A stretch of 33,390 bases of DNA from an uncultured Bifidobacterium sp. (GTDB lineage Bacteria > Actinomycetota > Actinomycetes > Actinomycetales > Bifidobacteriaceae). The DNA is taken from NCBI RefSeq assembly GCF_945269915.1, contig NZ_CALYOY010000026.1:1-33390 (forward strand), read 5' to 3'. A model generated the notes under the pieces. It had not been told where the DNA came from and did no database searches. It saw only the letters and a program-made list of their open reading frames with translations. The number at the start of each line of letters is the position of its first letter. Position 1 is the stretch's first letter. Of the stretch, positions 8,885 to 16,552 are shown piece after piece. Made by a program: the position numbers and the translations under genes.

Positions 8885-10245
8885 CGGGCGTAGGCCACGG
8901 CCATCTCGTCCCATCGGGTGGTGGGCCTGGGGGAGAGGATGTGCCGGTTCATAGACCAGGTGGCACCGCTGTCGTCATCATGGCGTCCCCGTCCGCGAAC
9001 GCCCCCGTATCCGACCCCCACCCGGAAGGGGCCGAAGCGTTGCGATGCGGCTTCCAGGACCTCGCCCAGCTGGTGGGTGTCTCGGGCTGCGCCCAGTCCG
9101 TCCAGCGTGTGGAAGTCCTTGGCATCGCTCAGCTCCAGGAGGACCACACCGGCCCGGACGTACCGGGCATGGGGGTCCACCCGCCCCTGGAGCGCCTGGC
9201 TCGCCGTCCGGGCGATGACCAGGGGATCATCGCTGGGATCCTCCAGGGTCACCATCCTGCTGGTAGCGGTGAACTGCTGGGGGGCATAGGGGCTGGTGGA
9301 GCAGAAGACCTTGATCTTGGCACAGAGGCTGTGCTGACGGTGGAGCCTGTGGCAGGCCTTCTGGGCGTATATGCTCAGGGCCTGGGCCAGGGAGGCATAC
9401 CCCTCCACCGGGTGGGAGAACATCCGTGAACACAGGATCTGCCCGGTTCGCACCCCCTGGTCGGCGTCGGCCCCTGCCTCGATGCAGGCAATCCCGCGCA
9501 GCTCCAGGACCGTGCGTTGGACCAGGACGGAGAAGCGTCGCCTGATCAGGACAGGATCGGCATTGCGCAGGTCCAGGGCGGTGACGATACCCATGCCCAG
9601 CAACTTCCTGGTCAACCTGCGGCCCACCCCCCAGACATGGTCGATGGGAACGGATGCCAGGGCGCGGTCCCCGTACTCGGCCTCCACCTGGTCCCAAAGC
9701 GTGATTCCATCGCCGCCGGGATGGTCCTTGGCCCAATGGTTGGCCACCTTGGCCAGGGTCTTGGTGGGGGCCACCCCCACGCTGACGGGGATGCCGGTCG
9801 ACCGCAGGACCGTGTCGCGCAGGTCCCTGCAGATCCGACCGGTCTTCTGATCGTCCCAGATGCTGGTCATGAAACACTCATCGATGGAGTAGATCTCCTG
9901 ATCGGGCAGGAACTGCGCCATGACCGCCATCATGCGTCGGGAGAGGCTGGCATAGAGCTCATAGTTGGAACTCCGGGCGACCACCCCGTCGTGGATGGCC
10001 CGGTCCCGGATCTTGAACCAGGGGGTCCCATTGGCGATGCCGAGTTCTTTGGCCTCCCGGTTCCTGGCCACCACACAGCCGTCGTTGTTGGAAAGGACCA
10101 CCACCGGTCTCCCCTCCAGGGAAGGGTCGAAGACCTTCTCGCAGGAGGCATAGAAGGAATTGGCATCCGCCAGGACCATCCGGGGGGCCAGGGCGGTTCC
10201 GTCCCCCGGACCCATCGGGGTGTGGCCGCCCTCCTGCTCAGGCAT
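8881..10245 (-). CDS. umuC: UmuC-type Y-family DNA polymerase V catalytic subunit
   Basis: 454 residues from ATG 10245. Translesion polymerase that, with cleaved UmuD, copies past damaged bases. Visible motifs: [17 protein letters not shown] (metal-binding D27), [26 protein letters not shown] with catalytic D122/E123, [19 protein letters not shown], the helix-hairpin-helix region [19 protein letters not shown], and the C-terminal little-finger domain. Length is close to E. coli UmuC (422). The frame stays open upstream to 10569, but that part is the shadow of umuD, so I place the start at 10245, overlapping the umuD stop by 8 bases. This arrangement implies translational coupling. It shares the LexA box in front of umuD. 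Confidence 0.92.
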   Translation of the reverse strand: MPEQEGGHTPMGPGDGTALAPRMVLADANSFYASCEKVFDPSLEGRPVVVLSNNDGCVVARNREAKELGIANGTPWFKIRDRAIHDGVVARSSNYELYASLSRRMMAVMAQFLPDQEIYSIDECFMTSIWDDQKTGRICRDLRDTVLRSTGIPVSVGVAPTKTLAKVANHWAKDHPGGDGITLWDQVEAEYGDRALASVPIDHVWGVGRRLTRKLLGMGIVTALDLRNADPVLIRRRFSVLVQRTVLELRGIACIEAGADADQGVRTGQILCSRMFSHPVEGYASLAQALSIYAQKACHRLHRQHSLCAKIKVFCSTSPYAPQQFTATSRMVTLEDPSDDPLVIARTASQALQGRVDPHARYVRAGVVLLELSDAKDFHTLDGLGAARDTHQLGEVLEAASQRFGPFRVGVGYGGVRGRGRHDDDSGATWSMNRHILSPRPTTRWDEMAVAYAR

Positions 10246-10894
10246 GGTGTCCCCATTCCGCGGTGGGGTAGACGGGCTGGAAGTGGTGTGCCTTCCTCCC
10301 GGCTCCGCCCTGTCGTGCGGTGGTGGTTCCGTCTCCCCGCCTGGCGGCTGACCCCTGCCTGCCCGGATAGGTGACCTGGGGGAGGGGACGGGATCCGAAA
10401 CCGCCCGGGGTGTCGACGCGCTGCCAGTGGTAGTTGCCTGTGACCACCCCCCAGATGACCAGGTCCTCGCCGTCCTGGGGGATGAAATCGGGATAGGAGG
10501 GGTTCTCGGCATGGAGAATGGTATGTCCGTCCTTCCGGACCAGGCGCTTGACCAGCATCTCGTCATCAAGGATGGCGATGACGACGTCGTCTTGTCTGGG
10601 TTCCAGGGACCGGTCCACCACCAGAAGGTCCCCGTCGAAGATGCCGGCCCCGGTCATGGACTCGCCGGCCACGTGGATGATGAAGGTGGAGCTGGGGTGG
10701 ATGATGACGTTCTGGTCGAAGCTGAAATCCCCGTTGAAGTAATCCTGGGCCACCGAGGGGAAGCCGGCTTGGACGGCCTCCAAGGCCAATGGAACGGGGC
10801 TGGGGTTGCCGATGAAGGAGGCCAGGGCATCGACCCTGCAGGTCTTCACGCCTGGGGCATTCGGCAATGGCGACGGGCTGGATGACCTGGACAT
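10238..10894 (-). CDS. umuD: UmuD-type S24 self-cleaving protein with C-terminal extension
   Basis: 218 residues. The S24/LexA fold is clear: cleavage site [10 protein letters not shown] (A43-G44), catalytic Ser79 in [16 protein letters not shown] and Lys116 in [10 protein letters not shown]. RecA-stimulated self-cleavage gives UmuD', the polymerase V subunit. There is no helix-turn-helix, so it is UmuD and not LexA. The conserved fold ends near [11 protein letters not shown] (about residue 158); the remaining ~60 residues are Gly/Arg/Gln-rich and unlike E. coli UmuD (139 residues). GAGGTGA lies 5 nt before the ATG at 10894. A perfect SOS box is 26-41 nt upstream. Confidence 0.9.
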   Translation of the reverse strand: MSRSSSPSPLPNAPGVKTCRVDALASFIGNPSPVPLALEAVQAGFPSVAQDYFNGDFSFDQNVIIHPSSTFIIHVAGESMTGAGIFDGDLLVVDRSLEPRQDDVVIAILDDEMLVKRLVRKDGHTILHAENPSYPDFIPQDGEDLVIWGVVTGNYHWQRVDTPGGFGSRPLPQVTYPGRQGSAARRGDGTTTARQGGAGRKAHHFQPVYPTAEWGHHA

Positions 10895-10919
10895 GAACTC
10901 ACCTCGGACTCATATGCAT

Positions 10920-10935
10920 TCGAACAAATGTTCGA
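10920..10935 (-). promoter_or_regulatory. LexA-binding SOS box of umuDC
   Basis: TCGAACAAATGTTCGA is a perfect 6-4-6 palindrome around the actinobacterial/Gram-positive SOS core CGAAC-N4-GTTCG. It lies 26-41 nt before the umuD ATG, so LexA bound here would block transcription of the operon until DNA damage. Confidence 0.9.
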
Positions 10936-10992
10936 TTCCATTATGGGCCGAGGTGGGGGGTCGCGTCAATGCGGCGAGTCGGAGCGGGAGGG

Positions 10993-12114
10993 TTACTTCC
11001 TGCCGTCGGTCCTTCCGGCAGGGGCCTGGTCGTCCTCATCCTGCTCGATGTGGTATTTGGGCAGGACGATCTCGAAATCAGCCCCCCGGGGGTCATCCAC
11101 CACTTGGACCTGGCCGCCGTGGAGCTGGGCCGCCCATCGGGCTATGGACAGGCCCAGCCCGGTCCCGCCGGACTCGGTTCCCGGACCGGGCTTGCCCTTG
11201 ACGAACCTCCGGAAGATGTCGGTGCGGGCCTCGGGCGGTATCTGGGAACCGAAGTTGACCACGTTGGTGACAACGGTCCCGTTCTCCCGGTCCTCGTGGG
11301 CCTGGACCAGGACGGTGGTCTCGTCGGCCGAGTGTTTCAGGGCGTTTGATATGACGTTGGTGAAGAGCTGGCGTAGTCGGTCCTGGTCGCCCTCCATCGT
11401 GATCCCATCCTCCAGGTCCACCTGGATGTCGTGGGCGTGCCCGGCGTCGGCGATGGCCAGGGGTTCTATGGTTTCGTCGATGAAGTCGGCGAAGTCGAAG
11501 TTCTCGATCCGCAGACTGGCGGCACCGGCCTCCATCCGCGAAAGGTCCAGGAGGAAGGCGATCAGGTCCGAAAGGCGGTGGGTCTGGTCAAGGATTCCCT
11601 CCAGGTTGGCCGGCGTGGGCTCGGTCACCCCGTCCGCCATGTTCTCCACCATGGCCTGGAGGGCCGATACCGGGGTTCGCAGTTCGTGGCTGACGTTGGC
11701 CACCATGTCACGGCGCATCTGGTCGGCATGCTGGAGTTCCTCGGCCATCTCGTTGAAGGAGAGGGCCAGCAGGCCGACCTCGTCACGGCTGGAGGAGGCG
11801 GCATGGACCCGGACCGTATAGTCCCCGGCGGCCATCGCCTCGGCCGCATCCCGCATCTGTCTCAGCGGGGCCGTCAGCCCCCGGGAGAAGAAGTAGGTGA
11901 TGCCCAGGGCCACAACAAGGGTCAGGGGCATGGCGAACCATCCGCTCCAACCCATCTTGAGCAGGAACCAGGCCATGACGAAGGCGATGGCGGTGGCGAT
12001 GATGATCAGGACACTCAGTTCCACCTTCAGGGAGGCGAAGCTGCCGATGGGGCGCTCGCGGTCAACCCGTTCCCTCAGGGATGAATTGGTGTGTCGGGTT
12101 TTCCTGTCTGTCAT
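10993..12114 (-). CDS. sensor histidine kinase with minimal external loop
   Basis: 373 residues. Two membrane helices (about 33-54 and 58-76) are separated only by a few residues (GWSG), so there is no extracytoplasmic sensor domain. A HAMP linker follows (about 77-130), then HisKA with phospho-acceptor H143 in ANVSHELRTPVSAL, and an ATPase domain with N box SNALKHS and G boxes DIFRRFVKGK and GTGLGLSIARW. It phosphorylates the response regulator encoded just upstream. Signal is probably sensed in the membrane or from a partner. The ATG at 12114 is preceded by GGGAG. A strong hairpin sits in the 90-nt gap to the regulator gene. Confidence 0.92.
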   Translation of the reverse strand: MTDRKTRHTNSSLRERVDRERPIGSFASLKVELSVLIIIATAIAFVMAWFLLKMGWSGWFAMPLTLVVALGITYFFSRGLTAPLRQMRDAAEAMAAGDYTVRVHAASSSRDEVGLLALSFNEMAEELQHADQMRRDMVANVSHELRTPVSALQAMVENMADGVTEPTPANLEGILDQTHRLSDLIAFLLDLSRMEAGAASLRIENFDFADFIDETIEPLAIADAGHAHDIQVDLEDGITMEGDQDRLRQLFTNVISNALKHSADETTVLVQAHEDRENGTVVTNVVNFGSQIPPEARTDIFRRFVKGKPGPGTESGGTGLGLSIARWAAQLHGGQVQVVDDPRGADFEIVLPKYHIEQDEDDQAPAGRTDGRK

Positions 12115-12133
12115 GCCCTACTCCCTTACATGC

Positions 12134-12171
12134 GTGGACCCGGGCCATCCCGTCCGGGGACCCGGGTCCAC
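12134..12171 (-). promoter_or_regulatory. strong RNA hairpin between response regulator and kinase genes
   Basis: GTGGACCCGGG (12134-12144) pairs perfectly with CCCGGGTCCAC (12161-12171); an inner TCCC/GGGA stem (12148-12151/12157-12160) extends it. No T-run follows on the minus strand, so it is not a standard terminator. It may attenuate or stabilise the regulator mRNA relative to the kinase. Confidence 0.6.
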
Positions 12172-12204
12172 AACTCTGCCACTGCCCTACAGCATATACC
12201 GCAA

Positions 12205-12936
12205 CTAGTCCTTCTGCCCATCCTCCGGGGGCTCGAAGGCGTAGCCCACCCCGTGCACGGTCCGGATCATCTGGGAGCCCAGCTTGTGACGGAGGGCCTT
12301 GACGTGGGAGTCCACGGTTCTGGTACCCGAGGCGTCGACCCAGTCCCAGACCTCTTCCAGGAGCTTCTCCCTGGTCAGGACGGACTTGGGCTTGCGGGCC
12401 AGGGTGGCCAGGAGGTCGAACTCGGTAGGGGTCAGATGGACCTGTTCCCCCTGGAGGGTGACGATGCGCTGGGCCGGGTCGATGACCAGGGTCCCGAAGT
12501 CCAGGACCTTCTCGTTCTCGGAGTTCTTGGCGATGACCTTGGCCCGCTCCACCCGACGCAGGAGGGCCTTGCAGCGGGCGATCAGCTCGCGCATGGAGAA
12601 GGGCTTGGTCATGTAGTCGTCGGCCCCGGCACCCAGACCGGTCACCTTGTCGGCCTCGTCGTCCCGGGCCGTCAGGATCAGGACCGGGACCGGGCGCTCG
12701 GCCACGATCCGCTTGGTGGCTTCCAGACCATCCATGATCGGCAGCATGATGTCCATGATGACCAGGTCGGGCTTGAGCTGCGAAGCCGCCTGGACGGCAC
12801 TGGCCCCATCCGAGGCTACACGGGCGGTCCATCCCTCGGCGGTGATGCGTTGGGCGATGGCGGTGGCCAGGGTCGGCTCGTCCTCGACCACCAGGATGGT
12901 GCTTGGTGTTGTGTAGCGGCTTGTGTTTCTGATCAT
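12205..12936 (-). CDS. OmpR/PhoB-family response regulator
   Basis: 243 residues. Receiver domain with acidic pocket VVEDE, phospho-acceptor D62 in VIMDIMLPIMDG, switch Thr in LILTARDD and Lys in YMTKPFSMREL; the C-terminal winged helix (about 135-238) shows LTPTEFDLLATLARKPKSVLTREKLLEEVW, RTVDSHVKALRHKLG and IRTVHGVGYAFEPPE. It resembles the MtrA/PhoP group but I cannot assign one. AGAGGTAGGC directly precedes the ATG at 12936. It is the first gene of a two-gene operon with the kinase and is divergent from carD. Confidence 0.93.
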   Translation of the reverse strand: MIRNTSRYTTPSTILVVEDEPTLATAIAQRITAEGWTARVASDGASAVQAASQLKPDLVIMDIMLPIMDGLEATKRIVAERPVPVLILTARDDEADKVTGLGAGADDYMTKPFSMRELIARCKALLRRVERAKVIAKNSENEKVLDFGTLVIDPAQRIVTLQGEQVHLTPTEFDLLATLARKPKSVLTREKLLEEVWDWVDASGTRTVDSHVKALRHKLGSQMIRTVHGVGYAFEPPEDGQKD

Positions 12937-13029
12937 GCCTACCTCTGTTTTCGGTCTGTGTACTTCACAAGGCGGATACCCGCACCTTGAGGCGGTTCCG
13001 GTTCCTCTTCAATCACGTCGTTTCTTATA

Positions 13030-13058
13030 AGGATAGTCGTCTGCCGGTTTCAGTTGAA
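13030..13058 (-). promoter_or_regulatory. possible promoter of the two-component operon
   Basis: On the minus strand TTCAAC (13058-13053) and TATCCT (13035-13030) are 17 nt apart, about 95 nt before the regulator start. The -35 match is weak. Confidence 0.3.
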
Positions 13059-13160
13059 GCCTTTACCTGGGCGAATACTGTGCAGGCCCCGCACGAACCG
13101 GCAGACCCTGCCCAGCCTCCTGGAACAGCCGATATACCGGGGCCTGCAAGTCCATGCCAA

Positions 13161-13188
13161 ATGACAATATTACATGGTACTTTATAGA
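13161..13188 (+). promoter_or_regulatory. putative promoter of carD
   Basis: ATGACA (13161-13166), 16 nt, TATAGA (13183-13188), within an AT-rich patch. The predicted leader is only about 10-12 nt and contains the TTGGAGG ribosome-binding site. Confidence 0.45.
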
Positions 13189-13205
13189 CTCGTCTTGGAG
13201 GATAC

Positions 13206-13820
13206 ATGGGTTACAACGTCGGTGATATGGTCGTCTATCCGCGTCATGGAGCCGCCAGGGTCGATGCCATCACCGAACGGACGGTCAAAGGAATCACCCG
13301 GAAGTACCTCCAGCTCACCGTTCTCTCCTCGGATGGCCTGGTCATCAACGTTCCCATCGACAACGCCAAGAAAGTCGGCGTCAGGGACATCGTGGATGCC
13401 AAGGAGGTGGCCAAGGTCTTCGAGATTCTCCGCACCCCGGTGGTGGAGGAGAAGGAAATGAACTGGTCGCGTCGCTACAAGCTGAACGTCGAGAAGATCG
13501 CCACCGGTGAGGTCAACAAGATCGCCGAGGTGGTTCGCGACCTCTCCCAGCGTGACGTGGATGAGCACGGGCTCTCCGCGGGCGAGAAGCGGATGCTGAT
13601 CAAGGCCAGGAAGATCCTCACCTCCGAGATCGCCCTTTCCGAGAAGTTGGATGAGGACGAGGCCCAGCGTCTCCTGGATGTCAACCTGGGCTACGCCGCG
13701 CCCCAGCCCGGAGATGAAAAGCACCACAGCAAGTCTCCCAAGGAGCCGGCCTCCCGTACCCTGGCCAGGGTGGCCGAAGAGGCCAGCAGGGCCAAGGGCA
13801 AGGGCAAGGCGAAGCGGTAG
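13206..13820 (+). CDS. carD: CarD-family RNA polymerase-binding transcription regulator
   Basis: 204 residues. CarD binds the RNA polymerase beta lobe and stabilises open promoter complexes, especially at rRNA promoters. The N-terminal Tudor-like RNAP-interacting domain (about 1-60: VGDMVVYPRHGAARV) and the helical DNA-binding domain (NWSRRYKLNVEKIATGEVNKIAEVVRDL, GLSAGEKRMLIKARKIL) are very close to mycobacterial CarD, including the promoter-contacting Trp (W87). A Lys/Ala-rich basic tail of ~40 residues follows the conserved part, longer than mycobacterial CarD (162 residues). TTGGAGG lies 5 nt upstream of the ATG. It is followed by ispF as in other Actinobacteria (there with ispD between). 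Confidence 0.95.
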   Translation: MGYNVGDMVVYPRHGAARVDAITERTVKGITRKYLQLTVLSSDGLVINVPIDNAKKVGVRDIVDAKEVAKVFEILRTPVVEEKEMNWSRRYKLNVEKIATGEVNKIAEVVRDLSQRDVDEHGLSAGEKRMLIKARKILTSEIALSEKLDEDEAQRLLDVNLGYAAPQPGDEKHHSKSPKEPASRTLARVAEEASRAKGKGKAKR

Positions 13821-13859
13821 GTCCCCGGTTTGGCTGTGGCGGGGGAGGATTCGGATCCG

Positions 13860-14360
13860 ATGAGCCGGGATCTATCGACCGGTTTGGGTTTCGACGCCCA
13901 TAGATTCGCCGCACCGGACCGGCATCGCCCCCTCTGGTTGGCCTGCCTGCAATGGAATGACGGCACGCCGGGAATCGAGGGCGATTCCGATGGCGATGTC
14001 GCCGTGCATGCCCTGATTGATGCCCTCCTGTCGGCGGCACATCTGGGCGATATCGGTACCCTCTTCGGCCTGGGACCGCAATCGAAGGGCGCTGGCATGC
14101 ATGGTGCGGAAATGTTGTGCTCCACGTCCGCATACCTTCATGAGCATGGTTGGTCCCTGATGAATGCCTCGGTGATGGTGGTGGCCCAGCGTCCCCATCT
14201 GTCTCCACGACGTGACCAGGCCCAGGCGGCCATGACGGAAGCCTTGGGCGCCCCGGTTTCCCTGACGGCCACCACGACCGACGGGCTGGGGTTCACAGGC
14301 CATGGAGAGGGGATCGCCGCCATGGCAACCACCCTGGTTTCGCGCCTGCCCAGGTCCTGA
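13860..14360 (+). CDS. ispF: 2-C-methyl-D-erythritol 2,4-cyclodiphosphate synthase
   Basis: 166 residues; MEP isoprenoid pathway, turning CDP-ME 2-phosphate into MEcPP. Zinc ligands are present: GLGFDAHRF (Asp and His) and the His in DGDVAVHALIDALL. The C-terminal TATTTDGLGFTGHGEGIAAMA matches the family's ATTTExLGFTGRGEGIA. The usual GDIGxxFPDTDPxxKGADS segment is altered to GDIGTLFGLGPQSKGAGM, so the Pro and Asp residues expected there are missing. The ATG at 13860 has GGGGGAGG upstream; the frame also contains TTG 13830 as an alternative. ispD, normally between carD and ispF, is absent from this locus. Confidence 0.88.
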   Translation: MSRDLSTGLGFDAHRFAAPDRHRPLWLACLQWNDGTPGIEGDSDGDVAVHALIDALLSAAHLGDIGTLFGLGPQSKGAGMHGAEMLCSTSAYLHEHGWSLMNASVMVVAQRPHLSPRRDQAQAAMTEALGAPVSLTATTTDGLGFTGHGEGIAAMATTLVSRLPRS

Positions 14361-14429
14361 ATCCGTCTGTTTGCCACATCCGGGAAGGTGGTGGTGACTG
14401 GGTGGCGTCCGGCGGGCCGGGTCTTTCCC

Positions 14430-15257
14430 TCAGCCCCTGATGGCCTCCCAACCCTTGCCCATGGCCCAGAAGAGGGTGGAGAGGGTCACGATGATGAAGC
14501 TGGGAGGGGCCGGAAACATGGCCGAGAGGACCAGTCCGCCCCAGATGGAGACCAGACAGATCAATCCTGATACCAGCATGGCCTTGAGGGGTGATGCCAC
14601 GATGATGTTGGCCGTGGCCGCTGGGGTGATCACCAGGGCGAAGATCAGCAGGGTCCCCACGGCCGGAACGGCGATGGTGATGACCCCGGCCATGATGGCC
14701 ATGAAGGTCAGGTTCATGATCCCTATTGGCACCCCCCTGGCCTGGGCCACCTGCTCATCCAGGGAGCTGAAGAGGAGGGGGCGGTAGATCACCGCCAGAA
14801 CGGCCAGAAGGATCAGGTCGAAGATCAGGAAGCCGATGACCTGCCCCCTGGTGATGGTCAGGATGGATCCGAAGAGGATGGACTGCATCTGCTGGGAAGC
14901 CGAGCTGGACATCCTGGCGAAGAAGAGCCCCAGGCCCGTGGCGAAGGCCAGAACGGTGCCGGTGGCGATTTCCCGCTGGGAGGCCCTCTTGCCCAGGGCG
15001 CCGATGACCAGGGCCCCGCCCAGGGCGAAGAGGCCCAGTCCTGCGGAGACCGGGAGCCCCAGAAGGACGGCTCCGGTGGCCCCGGGCAGGCCTATGTGAG
15101 CCAGGGCATGGGCCGCGAAGGTCGAATGACGGGCGATGGTGAAGTAGCCCATGGCACCGGCGGCGATGGCTATGAAGAGCCCGGCCAGGATGGCGTTGAC
15201 CATGAAGGGTGCCGTCAGGGTGTCCATCCAGTGCGGGTCGATGATGCTGGTCTTCAT
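14430..15257 (-). CDS. metal-type ABC transporter permease (ZnuB/TroC family)
   Basis: 275 residues with about eight hydrophobic segments and the family signatures GYFTIARHSTFAAHALAHIGLPG near the start and AVPAVGTLLIFALVITPAATA near the end. These permeases import zinc or manganese with a cluster A-I binding protein. It lies 18 nt downstream of the ATPase gene on the same strand. The gene for the solute-binding lipoprotein, normally adjacent, is not in the window. Confidence 0.88.
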   Translation of the reverse strand: MKTSIIDPHWMDTLTAPFMVNAILAGLFIAIAAGAMGYFTIARHSTFAAHALAHIGLPGATGAVLLGLPVSAGLGLFALGGALVIGALGKRASQREIATGTVLAFATGLGLFFARMSSSASQQMQSILFGSILTITRGQVIGFLIFDLILLAVLAVIYRPLLFSSLDEQVAQARGVPIGIMNLTFMAIMAGVITIAVPAVGTLLIFALVITPAATANIIVASPLKAMLVSGLICLVSIWGGLVLSAMFPAPPSFIIVTLSTLFWAMGKGWEAIRG

Positions 15258-15275
15258 GAAATTCCTCTCCCTGCC

Positions 15276-16178
15276 CTAGTCCCGCTTGCCTGTTGACGCA
15301 TCTTCGGGTGTCCGGTCGGCCGCCGGATGCCGGGGGTGGAGGTTGACCACCTCGCTGGCCTTGAACCGGTCGTGCGCCATGCCGGCCGGCTCGTCCATGT
15401 CCGGGGCCACGAACATGTCCCCCTGGGGGGTGGTGACCACCTCGACCCTGGTCCCGTACAGGTGGGTCAGTAGGTCTGAGTCCAGGACATCATCCATGCG
15501 GGCGTAGTGGGGGTGTCCGTCCAGAAGGTAGACCGCTCCGGTCAGGATGGGGAGGAGCATGTTCAGGTCATGCGCGACCACCTGGATGGTCATGCCCAGT
15601 TGGCGGTTGAGCCGGGCCAGGAGGTGGACCGTGGCCCGTTGGCTGGCCAGGTCAAGGTTGGCCAGGGGCTCATCCAGCATGAGGAGCTCGGGGTCGCAGA
15701 CCAAAGCCTGGGCGATGGCCACCCGCTGTCGCAGTCCGCCGGACAGTTGGGAGAGGCGAACATGGGCCCTGTCCTCCACTCCGACGAAGCGCATGGCCTG
15801 GCGGGTGCGTTCCCTGTCCGATCGGCTGACCGGGTGGATGCCGAAACGGGTTCCGGTCAGCCCCAGGAGGACGGACTGCTCGGCCGTCAGGTTGGAGTCG
15901 ATATCGGAGGTGTAGCTCTGGGGGACGTACCCGATGTGGTCATTGGCCTGGCCGGCCGGCCGCCCCAGGACCTCGAGCCGCCCCTTGGAGAGGGGGAGGA
16001 GACCCAGTTCGGTCTGCATCATCGTGGTTTTCCCGGTCCCGTTGGTTCCCACGATGGCGGTCACCGTGCCCTTGGGGATGGAGAAGGTCCCGTCGGACCA
16101 GATCAGCCTGCCTGAGCGTTCTACTGAGGCATGGTCGAAGATGATGCAGATATCCTCCTGCTTCGTGTTCTCGGACAT
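15276..16178 (-). CDS. metal-type ABC transporter ATP-binding protein
   Basis: 300 residues. Walker A GTNGTGKTT, Q-loop GYVPQSY, signature LSGGLRQRVAIAQAL, Walker B LLMLDEPLANLD and H-loop VVAHD are all intact, so it should power the permease downstream. The final ~70 residues after the nucleotide-binding domain (starting near DVLDSDLLTHLYG) are longer than usual, with several His residues (NLHPRHP). GGGAAGAGGA precedes the ATG at 16178. A TAATGA-N9-TCATTA inverted repeat lies 75 nt upstream and may be a metalloregulator operator. Confidence 0.9.
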   Translation of the reverse strand: MSENTKQEDICIIFDHASVERSGRLIWSDGTFSIPKGTVTAIVGTNGTGKTTMMQTELGLLPLSKGRLEVLGRPAGQANDHIGYVPQSYTSDIDSNLTAEQSVLLGLTGTRFGIHPVSRSDRERTRQAMRFVGVEDRAHVRLSQLSGGLRQRVAIAQALVCDPELLMLDEPLANLDLASQRATVHLLARLNRQLGMTIQVVAHDLNMLLPILTGAVYLLDGHPHYARMDDVLDSDLLTHLYGTRVEVVTTPQGDMFVAPDMDEPAGMAHDRFKASEVVNLHPRHPAADRTPEDASTGKRD

Positions 16179-16552
16179 GTCCTCTTCCCTGACTGTGCCT
16201 GCCTCCTACCAGGGGTTCCCGGAGGAATGCAGCGTGGCGGATGGCCGGAGCTTAATGAATATTGTTCTCATTATGCATCCTGACCGGGACCTTGCCCGGT
16301 CGGCAGAGGAACGATGAGGATTCGCCGACTGCCGAACATGCAAATCACGGAATGACGATGAGGGCGGTCGGGGATGATCCGAGTCGCCCCTGGTACAGAC
16401 TGCTGCCCGTTTATGGAAACCCGGAGGAAGTGGTTGGGCCTTGGGGCTAGGCTGGTCCTCCATATACACGGATGGTCCAGGACCGTCCACATGGAAGAAG
16501 ATCCCCTCATCCCTCGGGAGTGCAGGGGCGGAAAATAAGAGGGAGTCGGGCT
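16179..16552. other. 374-bp divergent intergenic region between ABC operon and folD
   Basis: No credible gene. It contains the inverted repeat at 16253-16273, a perfect hairpin GACCGGG/CCCGGTC (16282-16288 with 16295-16301, six-base loop), a GTCGGC/GCCGAC inverted repeat (16299-16304, 16324-16329), and the folD ribosome-binding site AGAGGGAG near 16538. The long frame in front of folD is probably not translated. Confidence 0.5.
16253..16273. promoter_or_regulatory. candidate metalloregulator operator (inverted repeat)
   Basis: TAATGA-ATATTGTTC-TCATTA has perfect 6-bp arms in an AT-rich island 75 nt before the metal-type ABC ATPase start. Size and location suit a Fur/Zur-type repressor, but it is not a clear match to a known box. 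Confidence 0.4.

Noticed and set aside
9517..10374. 285-codon plus-strand frame opposite umuC
   Set aside because: Shadow of umuC; catalytic motifs of the Y-family polymerase are all on the minus strand.
10246..10569. Upstream extension of the umuC frame
   Set aside because: It covers umuD coding sequence in another frame and has no family similarity; ATG 10245 gives the normal length.
16282..16301. Hexaloop hairpin GACCGGG/CCCGGTC as an ANTAR target site
   Set aside because: The loop ACCTTG has A at position 1 but not G at position 4, and no proper second hairpin follows.
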